Part shown: positions 1-8,200 of the stretch, in pieces
Numbering within the stretch: position 1 is the stretch's first letter
Layout of the letters: each line of letters begins with the position of its first letter
Assembly (NCBI GenBank): GCA_029938515.1
Contig: JAOZUU010000061.1
Span: forward strand, 1-10,040
Source: Desulfobacterales bacterium
GTDB taxonomy: Bacteria; Desulfobacterota; Desulfobacteria; Desulfobacterales; QNYZ01
Reading direction: 5' to 3'
DNA length: 10,040 nucleotides
Made by a program: the position numbers and the translations under genes
Notes under the pieces: generated by a model
The model's database searches: none
Seen by the model: the letters and a program-made list of their open reading frames with translations, nothing else
Told to the model about the DNA's origin: nothing

Positions 1-84
1 TGTTGCGAAAGTTCGGAATATACTTGATATTCCTGCACTTTCGCGCCTTGCCAGCCGGGCGCCTCAACGCCTAAAATTGTGAAT
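1..84. repeat. Partial palindromic intergenic repeat at the left edge
   Basis: Positions 6-21 and 27-43 form an inverted repeat (CGAAAGTTCGGAATAT against its near-complement ATATTCCTGCACTTTCG) with a 5-nt loop and one bulged base. The right arm runs directly into CGCCTTGC (44-51), and GCGCC (43-47) can pair with GGCGC (58-62). The stretch lies just downstream of the stop codon of the leftmost gene. I see no open reading frame. The style, a hairpin next to a CGCCTTGC block in an intergenic gap, matches the element at the right edge and resembles dispersed repeats I recall from Desulfobacterales genomes. The element is probably cut by the window edge. The hairpin is directly visible; family membership is inferred. 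Confidence 0.55.
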
Positions 85-1044
85 TTATTTTTGTGCGAAC
101 CCTGATAGATCCACGGTTTCAAAATGAACCGCTTCAGATTCTACGGTTAAGAGCCCCCAATTCATACGCTGTCCGTTTTCAGCCGGTCCTACGCTGATAA
201 AATCTTTACCACCCACATGCCAGTGGCCCCATTGAAGGATCTGGCTGAAAATAATGATATCGGTTTGAAATTGAGGAATCATGGCTTCCAGTGCCGGGAA
301 AACCGTCTCATCCTGCATGAAATTTGTGAGGCCGCAGACCATGTTCATTTCCAGGGCAAATGGTTCAAAATCAGAAAATCCTGGAAGCCCTTGAATATAA
401 TCACCAAAAAAGGCGATTGCATTTTTATTTTGCATTTGAAAGTTGATAACCTGGGGAAGCCTTAATAGCCAATCGCGGTCTTTGGGGGCCAGATCAGGTA
501 AATGATCGGTCGCTTCAGACTGGGCAAGTTGCCAATCAAGCACGCCCTGAATGGCAGTTATGTTATTTTTTCTGAAAAATTTTATCAAATCGGCGTTTTT
601 CGCCGACGGGCCGGTCAAATTGCCCAGGCAGTAAACTGTCGCCACGTCCATGGCTTTTATTTGTGCCAATAAATTTTCCAACGTCCTGCGATTCCCGCTC
701 AGTTCTCCGATTAAACCGACTTTGGTATAATGACCGTTGTCCTGATATGTACGGAATGAAGCCACCGGTTTTAAATCACCATTGGCAGCCGATATGATGG
801 CCCGGGCCAGTTGATCAGGGCAGGATGTTTGATTACGACAGTCGATGCCATCCAGGCAATTTAAAACATCTTTAATGGGCCGCCCTTTTAACAATCGGGC
901 AACGAGTTGGGCATTGCCGGGACAACCGCCGCCCACAAAGCGAACCTCTTCTACGATGTCCTTGTTTATTTTGAAATGAATTTCCGGGGGACAAACGCCT
1001 TGGGTGGAATAGATAAACCGTAGAATCGGATCATTATTTGCCAT
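85..1044 (-). CDS. TSCPD domain fused to a degenerate metallophosphatase-like domain
   Basis: This reading frame encodes about 319 residues from the chosen ATG. A TSCPD domain occupies the first ~85 residues, with the Cys-containing hallmarks STQGVCPPEI, GGGCPGN and the signature TSCPDQLARAI all present. The rest follows the pattern of YfcE-like calcineurin-type phosphoesterases: VGLIGELSGN, VYCLGNLTG, AIQGVLD, an LAPKDRDWLLRLP stretch and a C-terminal SVGPAENGQRMNWGLL. The usual metal ligands appear replaced: the D-x-H position reads E-x-S, the GD position reads GN, the GNHD position reads GVLD, and the GHTH position reads SQIL. It is therefore probably a binding or regulatory pseudoenzyme. 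The role is unknown; TSCPD domains also occur in some B12-dependent ribonucleotide reductases. The frame extends upstream to an ATG at 1098 and a TTG at 1104, but neither has a Shine-Dalgarno. I prefer the ATG at 1044, which sits right before the domain with a weak GAAG 9 nt upstream. Start confidence is low; the gene itself is secure. Confidence 0.85.
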   Translation of the reverse strand: MANNDPILRFIYSTQGVCPPEIHFKINKDIVEEVRFVGGGCPGNAQLVARLLKGRPIKDVLNCLDGIDCRNQTSCPDQLARAIISAANGDLKPVASFRTYQDNGHYTKVGLIGELSGNRRTLENLLAQIKAMDVATVYCLGNLTGPSAKNADLIKFFRKNNITAIQGVLDWQLAQSEATDHLPDLAPKDRDWLLRLPQVINFQMQNKNAIAFFGDYIQGLPGFSDFEPFALEMNMVCGLTNFMQDETVFPALEAMIPQFQTDIIIFSQILQWGHWHVGGKDFISVGPAENGQRMNWGLLTVESEAVHFETVDLSGFAQK

Positions 1045-1145
1045 AACATCAAACTTCGTATTTGTACGATTATCCAATTTTTTAGAAACTATATACATAC
1101 ACAACGGTTCGATCCGTGGAAATCGTCCGATAGTTGATTTTTCAG

Positions 1146-1171
1146 TTGGGATGAGTTGATTTTCATCCCAA
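1146..1171. repeat. Perfect 9-bp inverted repeat in the gap downstream of cobO
   Basis: TTGGGATGA (1146-1154) and TCATCCCAA (1163-1171) are perfect inverse complements around an 8-nt loop. A direct repeat, AGTTGATTTT(T)CA, occurs at 1132-1144 and again at 1154-1165, the second copy spanning the loop. No T-run follows the stem on either strand, so it is not a standard intrinsic terminator. It sits between the cobO stop and the start of the TSCPD gene, so it could be a factor-dependent terminator, a processing site, or an operator or leader structure for the TSCPD gene. The remainder of this 238-bp gap shows no gene or clear promoter. Confidence 0.5.
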
Positions 1172-1282
1172 TATCCGATTGTGATGGAGCGGGCGGGGCA
1201 GGGCTGATCGATCTTTTGAAAGGTTAATTTATTTCAGTCAACTCCGGATCGGGTTGTATTTACACCGAATCAAAACTCGCGG

Positions 1283-1810
1283 CTAAAATTCGATCCCTTT
1301 CTGTGCATTTACTCCTTTATAATAGTGATGCTTTACTTCCTTCATTTCCGTGACGAGGTCGGCAATCTCCATGATCGCATTTTTTGCATTCCGCCCCGTC
1401 AGTATCAAATGAAGTTCGGGCGGTTTCTGTTCGATGACCGCCATCACTTCATCGATTTGAAGCAGGCCAAAATCGATCGCCATGTTAATCTCATCAAGAA
1501 TAATAAGATCATAGGAATTGCTTTTAATGGCTTCCCGAAAAGCCTGAAGACCCAAATGGGCTTTGTATATATCAATCGATTCGCAGGCTCTACTCTGTAA
1601 AAATACCGAGCGGCCATACTGTTTAACTGTAATGGGAAGGTTGGTTTCGGCGAATGCTTTAAGTTCACCGATATTTTTTTGACCTTTCATAAACTGCAGG
1701 ATAAGCACTTTTAAGCCCTGACCCGCTGCCCGGATGGCAGCTCCGATAGCCGCTGTGGTCTTGCCTTTCCCGTTGCCCGTATGAATGCAAATCAGCCCTT
1801 TTCGATTCAT
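1283..1810 (-). CDS. cobO: Corrinoid adenosyltransferase (CobO/BtuR/CobA type)
   Basis: This protein transfers the adenosyl group of ATP to reduced corrinoids, forming the Co-C bond of adenosylcobalamin precursors in the cytoplasm, either in de novo B12 synthesis or in salvage. Its 175 residues match the CobO/BtuR family throughout: the unusual P-loop TGNGKGKTTAA (residues 11-21), RAAGQGLKVLILQFMKG, the Walker-B-like DLIILDEINMAID (101-113), LTGRNA (138-143), and the C-terminal block ADLVTEMKEVKHHYYKGVNAQKGIEF-like segment (150-175) that characterises the family. It is about 20 residues shorter than E. coli BtuR, at the N-terminus, which is common in the family. The ATG at 1810 is preceded by GAGGAG about 8 nt upstream. 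This Shine-Dalgarno abuts the stop codon of the preceding gene, only 13 bp away, so it is probably the last gene of a yhhN-Rossmann-cobO transcript. No cobalamin riboswitch is visible near it. Confidence 0.95.
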   Translation of the reverse strand: MNRKGLICIHTGNGKGKTTAAIGAAIRAAGQGLKVLILQFMKGQKNIGELKAFAETNLPITVKQYGRSVFLQSRACESIDIYKAHLGLQAFREAIKSNSYDLIILDEINMAIDFGLLQIDEVMAVIEQKPPELHLILTGRNAKNAIMEIADLVTEMKEVKHHYYKGVNAQKGIEF

Positions 1811-1823
1811 TTAACCCTCTCCT

Positions 1824-2468
1824 CTAACAATATCCCAGACCGGTCATCACGCCGTGACACCGGCAGGCCGTACTTAATAGAAAGTCTTCTTTGATTATCT
1901 CAACCTGCTTTAGCAGGTCAAAAAGCTGCCGGGGCCGATAGCCACCAATTCCCGGGCATAGCTGATAACTTCTGATCACAAGGGACCGAAATTTTGATAT
2001 TCGGATATTTCCCAACAGTTTGAACATATCTGTATTGCGCCTTTTTTGTGTCACCGTGCAGATTTGCGCTGGTTCGGCACAATCGTCCGGGCAGATAAAA
2101 TCCGCATGGCTTATATATACATTGCCGGATGGATCCCGTACCGGGTTGGGAACGAGACGATCTATTTCAGATGGAATGGCGATCCGCCTCAGCCCTTTCA
2201 ACCCCCGCCGTACAAGACACCATTCCGCCGCAAGATGGATCGGAAGTGCCGGAATGATCCATTCCGGTGTTTTTTCTGAGCTAAGCCGTTGATCTAAAAA
2301 GGAAACACCATCCCTCTGTTCAAGGGTTCGATTGGGTCCCTCACCCCGCAACAGGTTTTCTCTATCAGGATCAACTAAGACAAAATGATGCTTGTGGTGT
2401 ATCTTAGCCAATCTTTCAGCCGCAAGCAGGCCGAAGCGGCCTGTACCGATAATCCAGATCTCTTTCAT
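1824..2468 (-). CDS. Unrecognised Rossmann-fold protein with Cys/His-rich C-terminal half
   Basis: This 214-residue cytoplasmic protein begins with a textbook dinucleotide-binding strand-loop-helix, KEIWIIGTGRFGLLAAERL (GxGxxG at residues 8-13). An acidic residue follows at the end of the second strand (VLVDPD, 30-35), as in NAD-binding TrkA-N-like domains. The second half contains no family I can name. It has HADFICPDDCAEPAQICTV (121-139, with H121, C126, C130 and C137), then SYQLCPGIGGYRPRQL (167-182) and a C-terminal STACRCHGVMTGLGYC (199-214). The Cys/His spacing is suggestive of metal or Fe-S binding, but I cannot match it to a defined site. The gene starts 6 bp after the yhhN stop with no clear Shine-Dalgarno, suggesting translational coupling. 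It ends 13 bp before cobO. A redox-linked or metal-handling role is possible from context but unproven. Confidence 0.85.
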   Translation of the reverse strand: MKEIWIIGTGRFGLLAAERLAKIHHKHHFVLVDPDRENLLRGEGPNRTLEQRDGVSFLDQRLSSEKTPEWIIPALPIHLAAEWCLVRRGLKGLRRIAIPSEIDRLVPNPVRDPSGNVYISHADFICPDDCAEPAQICTVTQKRRNTDMFKLLGNIRISKFRSLVIRSYQLCPGIGGYRPRQLFDLLKQVEIIKEDFLLSTACRCHGVMTGLGYC

Positions 2469-2474
2469 GTCAAT

Positions 2475-3128
2475 TCAGATATAAATTTTGCCGACGGAAA
2501 AGGCCAGTAAAAATTGCCCTAGGTAATAAAGGGGTAACCCCACCGCCCGGTTAAAGAATGCGTCTTTCACAAATTGGTTTCGGGCGACAAACAGATCGGA
2601 GAGATAAAAAAGAATCGCGCCACCGGCTACCAGCCACCGCCCGATGGCTGAAAAGTGGCTGTCGCCGGCCACGGACCCGGCACCGGCAACCATTGCGGTA
2701 ATAATCAGCATGTAGGCAATCACCGGACCTTGCATGGTGCCCAGATGGGGTTTCAGCCAGCCATAAACGGCCCTGCTGACAGCTCCGACTGCCACCAGCG
2801 AGCCAATGGTCCATACGTTTACTTTCGCTATGTTAAAGAAGGCGGCCGCATAGACCAGGTGGCCTATCAAAAACACTACCAGTCCGGACAGAAATGCCTT
2901 GCGGGAATCAAAAGCCAGGCAGATATCCCCCGCCAGACAGAAGGCCAGAGCGATGATTATCAACCAGGAATAGGTTGGATTCAAATGGGGAGTGGTTAAA
3001 GCCGCCAGGACAAAAATGGCCGAAAGGAGGGTTTTTGTCAGCAGGGCGATGTCAAATATCTGTCGTTTAATGGAAACAAGCAGGCCGATAAGCAACATAA
3101 TGGCCATAAAGATCAAGCCGAATCGCAT
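2475..3128 (-). CDS. YhhN/TMEM86-family membrane protein (possible lysoplasmalogenase)
   Basis: The protein has 217 residues and is almost entirely hydrophobic, with about seven or eight predicted transmembrane helices and no cleaved signal peptide, so it is an inner-membrane protein. It shows the family landmarks in order: LAFCLAGDICLAF (61-73, with the conserved GD), FLSGLVVFLIGHLVYAAAF (79-97), AILFYLSDLFVARNQF (171-186, with the conserved SD) and LPLYYLGQFLLAFSV near the C-terminus. Characterised relatives (animal TMEM86B and some bacterial homologues) hydrolyse the vinyl-ether bond of lysoplasmalogens. For this protein the substrate is inferred, though ether lipids are known in some anaerobic deltaproteobacteria. 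The start at 3128 is supported by GGAG 8 nt upstream. It appears to be the first gene of a cluster with the Rossmann protein (6-bp gap) and cobO, separated from recD by a 149-bp palindromic gap. Confidence 0.88.
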   Translation of the reverse strand: MRFGLIFMAIMLLIGLLVSIKRQIFDIALLTKTLLSAIFVLAALTTPHLNPTYSWLIIIALAFCLAGDICLAFDSRKAFLSGLVVFLIGHLVYAAAFFNIAKVNVWTIGSLVAVGAVSRAVYGWLKPHLGTMQGPVIAYMLIITAMVAGAGSVAGDSHFSAIGRWLVAGGAILFYLSDLFVARNQFVKDAFFNRAVGLPLYYLGQFLLAFSVGKIYI

Positions 3129-3155
3129 TTTTTATTCTCCATTGGTTGGGTAAAA

Positions 3156-3214
3156 TTCCCCTCGGTCCTCCTTTAAAAAGGAGGAAGATATTGTTTTTCC
3201 TTTTGTGAAGGGGA
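3156..3214. repeat. Nested palindrome in the recD-yhhN gap
   Basis: TCCTCCTTT (3166-3174) and AAAGGAGGA (3177-3185) form a perfect 9-bp stem closed by only two unpaired bases. An outer TCCCCT (3157-3162) can pair with AGGGGA (3209-3214) around it. Neither strand shows a T-run immediately after the stem, so it is not a canonical intrinsic terminator, although it lies where transcription of recBD might end. The C/T-rich arm, A-run and A/G-rich arm resemble a dispersed repeat style I recall in several anaerobe genomes; this is memory, not a search. The gap has no gene or convincing promoter for yhhN. Confidence 0.55.
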
Positions 3215-3277
3215 GTTATTTCCGTGACCCTAACAGTCGTGTTTTACACTCCCCACTCGTTCGGTTAGCCGACCGTT

Positions 3278-5299
3278 TCATCGGGCCAGTCGGCAGTCCG
3301 TCTGACTGACAGATTGACCACCCCACGCCAAGCCCGATTGGCGGGCGATTTTTCGTGAAACGGCCGTTTTAATGGATTGCCGGCGGCCGTAGATGATGAC
3401 CCGTTTGCGGGCCCGGGTTACCCCGGTGTAAAGGATTTCCCGGGTCAGCAGGCGATTCTCGGGGGACTCGGGCAGCACCAGCAATATGTCGTCAAATTCC
3501 GATCCCTGGCTCTTATGGACGGTTATGGCAAAAGCCGGCTCCCAGGAGGGGAGTTGCCCCACGGCGAAGGAGTGATATTCATCACCACGTTGAAAATAGG
3601 CCCGAAAACCGCCGTCGGTATTTCCGATGACCACACCCATGTCCCCGTTAAAAAGATTTTTGCCGTAATCGTTGCGGGTCACCATAATCAGGGCGCCGGA
3701 GAAAAGGCCGTTAACCGGATCAATGGCTGAATCCATGCAAGGCGCCAGGTATTGCGCGATGATTTGATTAATCCCAGTGCATCCCGATGGACCGTGCCGC
3801 AGTAAAGTCAGAATTTTCATCCGTCCCATTAATGCAAAGATTTTCTCCAGCAAATGCCATCCTTTACCTGTGCGGGCAAGGTTTTGTTGATCCTTCCCGC
3901 CGGCTCTTTTGAGCAGATCAGTGTAACTTTTGTCCTTTTCTGCAGTCGATTGTAGAAGGTAATGATCAGCCCATTGGTGTAGGCAGTTCCGCCATTGTTC
4001 CGGTACCATTGGTGCGACGACTGCCCATCGGTCAGTCTTGCCTCCCAGGGCAGCCTTGAAGGCGACCGGCTCATAGTCCGGACATCGCCCCCGGTTCAAT
4101 GTTGTAGCCAATCGATTAATTTGAGTACCGGCGCGATAGATATTTCGTAAAACAACCAGGTGATCTTTAAAGATTCCAGGGCGATCGTCGGCCGGAATCA
4201 TTTCGGCAAATACGGCGCCGGCTTCCACCGAAGGAAGCTGATCCTTGTCTCCCATCAGGATAAGTCGAGTGCAAGCAGGATCCAAAGCATTTAGCAATTT
4301 GGCCAGCATCACCACGTCCACCATTGATACTTCATCAATAATGGCAGCATCCGCAGGCAGAGGGTTTCCCTCACGATAGTAAAAGTCGTGCTGCTGATGG
4401 CTGTACCGAAGCAGTTTATGGAGGGTGCTTCCCTTTAAGGCCAAAAGCTCTCTGTCTTCATTGGAAGGCGACGATATGGTCGGCAGCAGCTTTGAAACAG
4501 CCTCGGTTATTCGCCAGGCGGCCCGTCCCGTGGGCGCGGCCAGGACGATCCGGTTAGCCGGTATTCCGGTGCGCACGAGTCCCCGCAATATGTTAACCAT
4601 CACCGAAGTCTTACCCGTACCTGGGCCACCGGAGATAATCGTAAACGAAGATGAGAGGGCCTGACGGATAGCCGCAACCTGATCAGGGTCCCGGCTAATC
4701 GGATGCCCTGTTTTTCCCATGCGAATAGATCGTTTTTCGGAAAAAATTTCGTTCAGGATCGCATCGACCGATGGGCCAGTGGAGTCGCAAGGATAGCCAA
4801 CGGATAAAAATGTTTCGATCCGTCGATGGAGATGCTTTTCGTGAAGGTAGTATTTTTGAAAGTAAAGCCGTTTTGCGCCGTTGCTTGCATCGAAAACCAG
4901 CGGGTAATGAATCGATTTTCCAGTCGCCACCAGAGACTGGTACTGCTTATTCTCCAATCGGACGAGGAATTGGCTGATCAGGCCCTTCACCTTTTCAATT
5001 TCCGTTCCAGGAATGAGCCGGCCCACATGGTTATCATTCAATTCCAGGCACAAACTTCCTTCCCGCATGGCTGCAAACATTAACGCCAGAACGACAACCA
5101 GCGGGCGGTCATTTTCAGTGTCACCCAACTCAAGCAGGTCGCGGATGGTCATCCAGTCAATGGGAGTCAAGTCAAGGGCCTGGAAAATGGTATGAAACGC
5201 CACAACTGATTTCGACGTTTCTTTTTCGAGAGAATTCATGACATACACGCCCGAGCTCGTCGAAGCCGTCTCGATATTTTTGCGCGAACCTTTAGCCAT
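3278..5299 (-). CDS. recD: RecBCD helicase subunit RecD (exodeoxyribonuclease V alpha chain)
   Basis: RecD is the fast 5'-to-3' SF1B helicase of RecBCD, the enzyme that unwinds and resects double-strand ends for RecA-dependent repair. The 673-residue protein has an N-terminal domain (about 1-190) that would contact the partner subunits, then the helicase core. Walker A is GGPGTGKTS (224-232), followed by APTGRAA (255-261), the DE box AAIIDEVSMVD (318-328), LMGDKDQLPSVEAGAVF (348-364), the IYRA arginine motif (387-390), AITVHKSQGSEFDD (591-604) and LYTGVTRARKRV (623-634). All motifs look intact, and the protein is somewhat longer than E. coli RecD (608). The ATG at 5299 overlaps the recB stop in ATGGCTAA and has no Shine-Dalgarno, pointing to translational coupling. 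A second ATG at codon 21 also lacks a good site. RecD2 is an alternative for orphan genes, but the recB overlap argues for RecD. Confidence 0.95.
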   Translation of the reverse strand: MAKGSRKNIETASTSSGVYVMNSLEKETSKSVVAFHTIFQALDLTPIDWMTIRDLLELGDTENDRPLVVVLALMFAAMREGSLCLELNDNHVGRLIPGTEIEKVKGLISQFLVRLENKQYQSLVATGKSIHYPLVFDASNGAKRLYFQKYYLHEKHLHRRIETFLSVGYPCDSTGPSVDAILNEIFSEKRSIRMGKTGHPISRDPDQVAAIRQALSSSFTIISGGPGTGKTSVMVNILRGLVRTGIPANRIVLAAPTGRAAWRITEAVSKLLPTISSPSNEDRELLALKGSTLHKLLRYSHQQHDFYYREGNPLPADAAIIDEVSMVDVVMLAKLLNALDPACTRLILMGDKDQLPSVEAGAVFAEMIPADDRPGIFKDHLVVLRNIYRAGTQINRLATTLNRGRCPDYEPVAFKAALGGKTDRWAVVAPMVPEQWRNCLHQWADHYLLQSTAEKDKSYTDLLKRAGGKDQQNLARTGKGWHLLEKIFALMGRMKILTLLRHGPSGCTGINQIIAQYLAPCMDSAIDPVNGLFSGALIMVTRNDYGKNLFNGDMGVVIGNTDGGFRAYFQRGDEYHSFAVGQLPSWEPAFAITVHKSQGSEFDDILLVLPESPENRLLTREILYTGVTRARKRVIIYGRRQSIKTAVSRKIARQSGLAWGGQSVSQTDCRLAR

Positions 5300-8200
5300 C
5301 AGTGTTAGTTTTTACAAATTTATCAATGGTTACTTCTTTTTCAAGCGACGCCAATGAACCGATTTTATCAGGCGGCACATAATAGATGCCGCGATCGGAC
5401 CCGATTCCCATTCCCCTTAAATAGAAATAGAAAACACCACCGAAATGGCGCTTGGGATTAAAGCGGTCACCCATGACATATTTCAGCCAGCGCAATACCG
5501 CGACCGTATACAGCCGGTATTGCAGCCGGTAGCCGGCCGTATCCATACTGGCCGCCATGGCCGCGTCACCATAACCGGCATCCAGGCGGTTCGATTTCCA
5601 GTCGGCAATATAGTATTGACTCCCGTGTCGAAAAACCAGGTCCACCACCCCCCGGATGAATCGATCCGGGGAGGGAGGAGCAGAGTAGTAGAAGGCGACC
5701 TCGTGCAGACGGTCGTCGGGGTTCAATTTCCCCAGAATGAAGTTTTTTCCGATCCGGGATACAGGAACCGTCAGGGTGTCCACAATTACCTGGGCGACAT
5801 GCACGCGATATTTTGAGTCGATGCCGTAAAGCGCCATCCGCTGATCGATGAGGTCACCGACGGCATTGTTTTTCAGAAGAGTGTCGGGGTGGTTGATGAC
5901 GGTTGAAAAGTCGATGGTTTCCAATATGTCATGGAACATAGATCCGACTTCCGGACCACCGGGGATTTCGTCCACCGGCCGGAAAGATCGGACAGGCAGA
6001 GCATCCGGAAAACCGACGTTCTCGTCGTCTTCCCGGCGAACAGCCGGGTCGTTTGTAAACGTAGTTCGAATCGGCATACGATCACGATCGGCCGCAATTG
6101 TTTGCTTCTTGTGAATGCTTGAGAAAGATTCAAGTATAGTGGTGCGATGAGAAAAGGATTCATCCGCGGGGAATACATCCGGTGGAAGGTCGCATGGGCG
6201 TGAAACGTCCGGCGGATTTATCCGGGGCAATGTTGTATCATCATGAATATCGGATTTAACCCACTTGACGCTTTGGGTCTCCGGTGGATCTAGGAAGGCT
6301 TCTTCAATAGCCTGGGCCATGAATCGACAGACCGGGCCAAAGTATCGTTGCCCGTTCGAGGCCGGGAAAAACGGTACGTAAAGTTTGAACTGTGCCCGGG
6401 TGAGGGTCACATAAAACAGTCGTTTGTCCTCGTCGATACATTCCTGTTGGTAACGCTCCGGATCGACAGTGCCAGTCAAATCGACGATTTTACCGGTACC
6501 CGAAGGCTCATCGCTGTCGATTTGATGGAACTGGTGGTATCGGTCAAATCCCCCCTGGGTCAACCCGCCGCCGATAAACACGACTGGAAATTGTAATCCT
6601 TTGGCCTGGTGCATGGTGATGATCTGAACCTTGCGCGCTTCGGTTTCGATTTCATGGATGTCGCCCGTTTCATCGGCCGTGATGGTTTGCCTGCGGAAAC
6701 CGTCGAGCCGGGCACACATTCGTTCAAAATCAAGGTTGTTCCGGTAGGTGGCCTGGTTCAGATAGGTAAAGATCTGATTGTAATTGGCTTCCATACGGTC
6801 CCAGCCGGGATTTTGTGCTTCCCGGAAAATCAGTCCGGTATCGGCCATCATCGATTGAAACAGTTCACCCCAGCGGCGGGCATGGGCTAAACCGTGCCAG
6901 CGGAAAAATAATTGGTGCGTCGGGTGGGTAACCGGCAGGTCGTCGTAAGCGTAAAGGTCATCGGATTGGAATCGAAAGAACGGTGTCAGCAAAGCTTTTT
7001 TTACTCTGGCATTATCTGATGGCGCAAGGATGGCATGGAGCATCAGGCTTAAATAGCAGGCTTCATTGGAGGTAAACAGGCCGGGCTTGCGATAGTAGGA
7101 GTAGGAGATTTCTTTGTTTGCGAGCTCAGTTTCCAGCATAGGGACGTTGGTTCGGCTGCGGACAAGAATCGCAATATCTCCCAGATCAAGGGGTCTCGAC
7201 GAACCATTTTTTTCTAAAATCATCATGCGATTGTCTGTGACAAGGTGGGTGATTTCAGCAGCGATGAATCGGGCCAGATTTACATTGGCCTGACTCGGTT
7301 TTTTTGGCCCGCGCAGGTCGACCAGATTGAATGCGTCTCGCCCGGATTTATCCAGGATAAGCGTTTCCGGCAGGTCGGCTATTTCCGGGCTGGCAGCGGG
7401 GGTATAGTTGATTTTATGCCAACGGGTTTCCTGGGATGTATCGAACCACGCTGAAACTGCAAACAACCGGTTAAATTCTTCCACCAGGGACGGTTCGGAG
7501 CGATAATTGACATCCAGATAATAGAGATTGGCTAGATTTTGGTCAGCGAGCTGTTGCAGTTTAAATCGGGCCGACAGGTAGGTAAACACATCCGCTCCGC
7601 GAAAAGCGTAGATCGCCTGTTTGGGATCACCGATGAGAAAGAGCCGGCTGGAATCACTTTCGATAAAAATACGTTGAAAGATTTGCCACTGGATCGGGTC
7701 CGTATCCTGAAATTCGTCGACGAACGCATAGCGATAGCGTTTTCGAAGCAAGCCAAGCAACCGGCCGGCGTGTTGGTCGTAAAGCGCGGCATGAACCCTT
7801 TTCAACATATCATCGTAGCTGATCGACCCATGGGCGCGTTTGTAGGCGTCTACATCCTGCCTTAGCCGGACAATGCTTTCTGCGGCCAGGATGTGTTTCA
7901 GGGCGTCAAAGGCACGAATCAATTCCGTCAGGGAATCAATGACTTCATCCAGGCGAGGGCAAACCTCGCTGGAATTATCCTGGTCACGATTATATTTCTG
8001 AGGTTTGATCACGGCGGGCCCGGATTTTTTAAATTTTTCATACACCTTCATGGTGGTAAGGAGTTCAGCGAAACCGGGTAGATTCGGGGGGGCGGGAACA
8101 AATTTATCCAGCCATTGTTCAAGGGGAATAAGAATTCGCTTAGTGATGGCATTCCGGCTGCCGGCATGGAAATTGAGCTCATTATATCTGTCGGTAAAGC

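Noticed and set aside
217..465. Plus-strand frames within the TSCPD gene and many others opposite cobO, recB and recD
   Set aside because: They are antisense to genes with clear family motifs, lack ribosome-binding sites and resemble no protein family.
1045..1104. Upstream extension of the TSCPD gene to an ATG at 1098 or TTG at 1104
   Set aside because: Neither has a Shine-Dalgarno, and the added residues lie outside the recognisable TSCPD domain. The shorter ATG start fits better, but the choice is uncertain.
1211..1241. Possible minus-strand promoter for the TSCPD gene (TTGACT with an A-rich -10 region)
   Set aside because: The -35 match is good, but at 17-19 bp spacing only weak -10 boxes (such as AAAGAT) are present.
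1811..1823. Cobalamin riboswitch or separate promoter for cobO
   Set aside because: Only 13 bp separate cobO from the previous gene, and no B12-box-like or structured sequence was seen upstream of the cluster.
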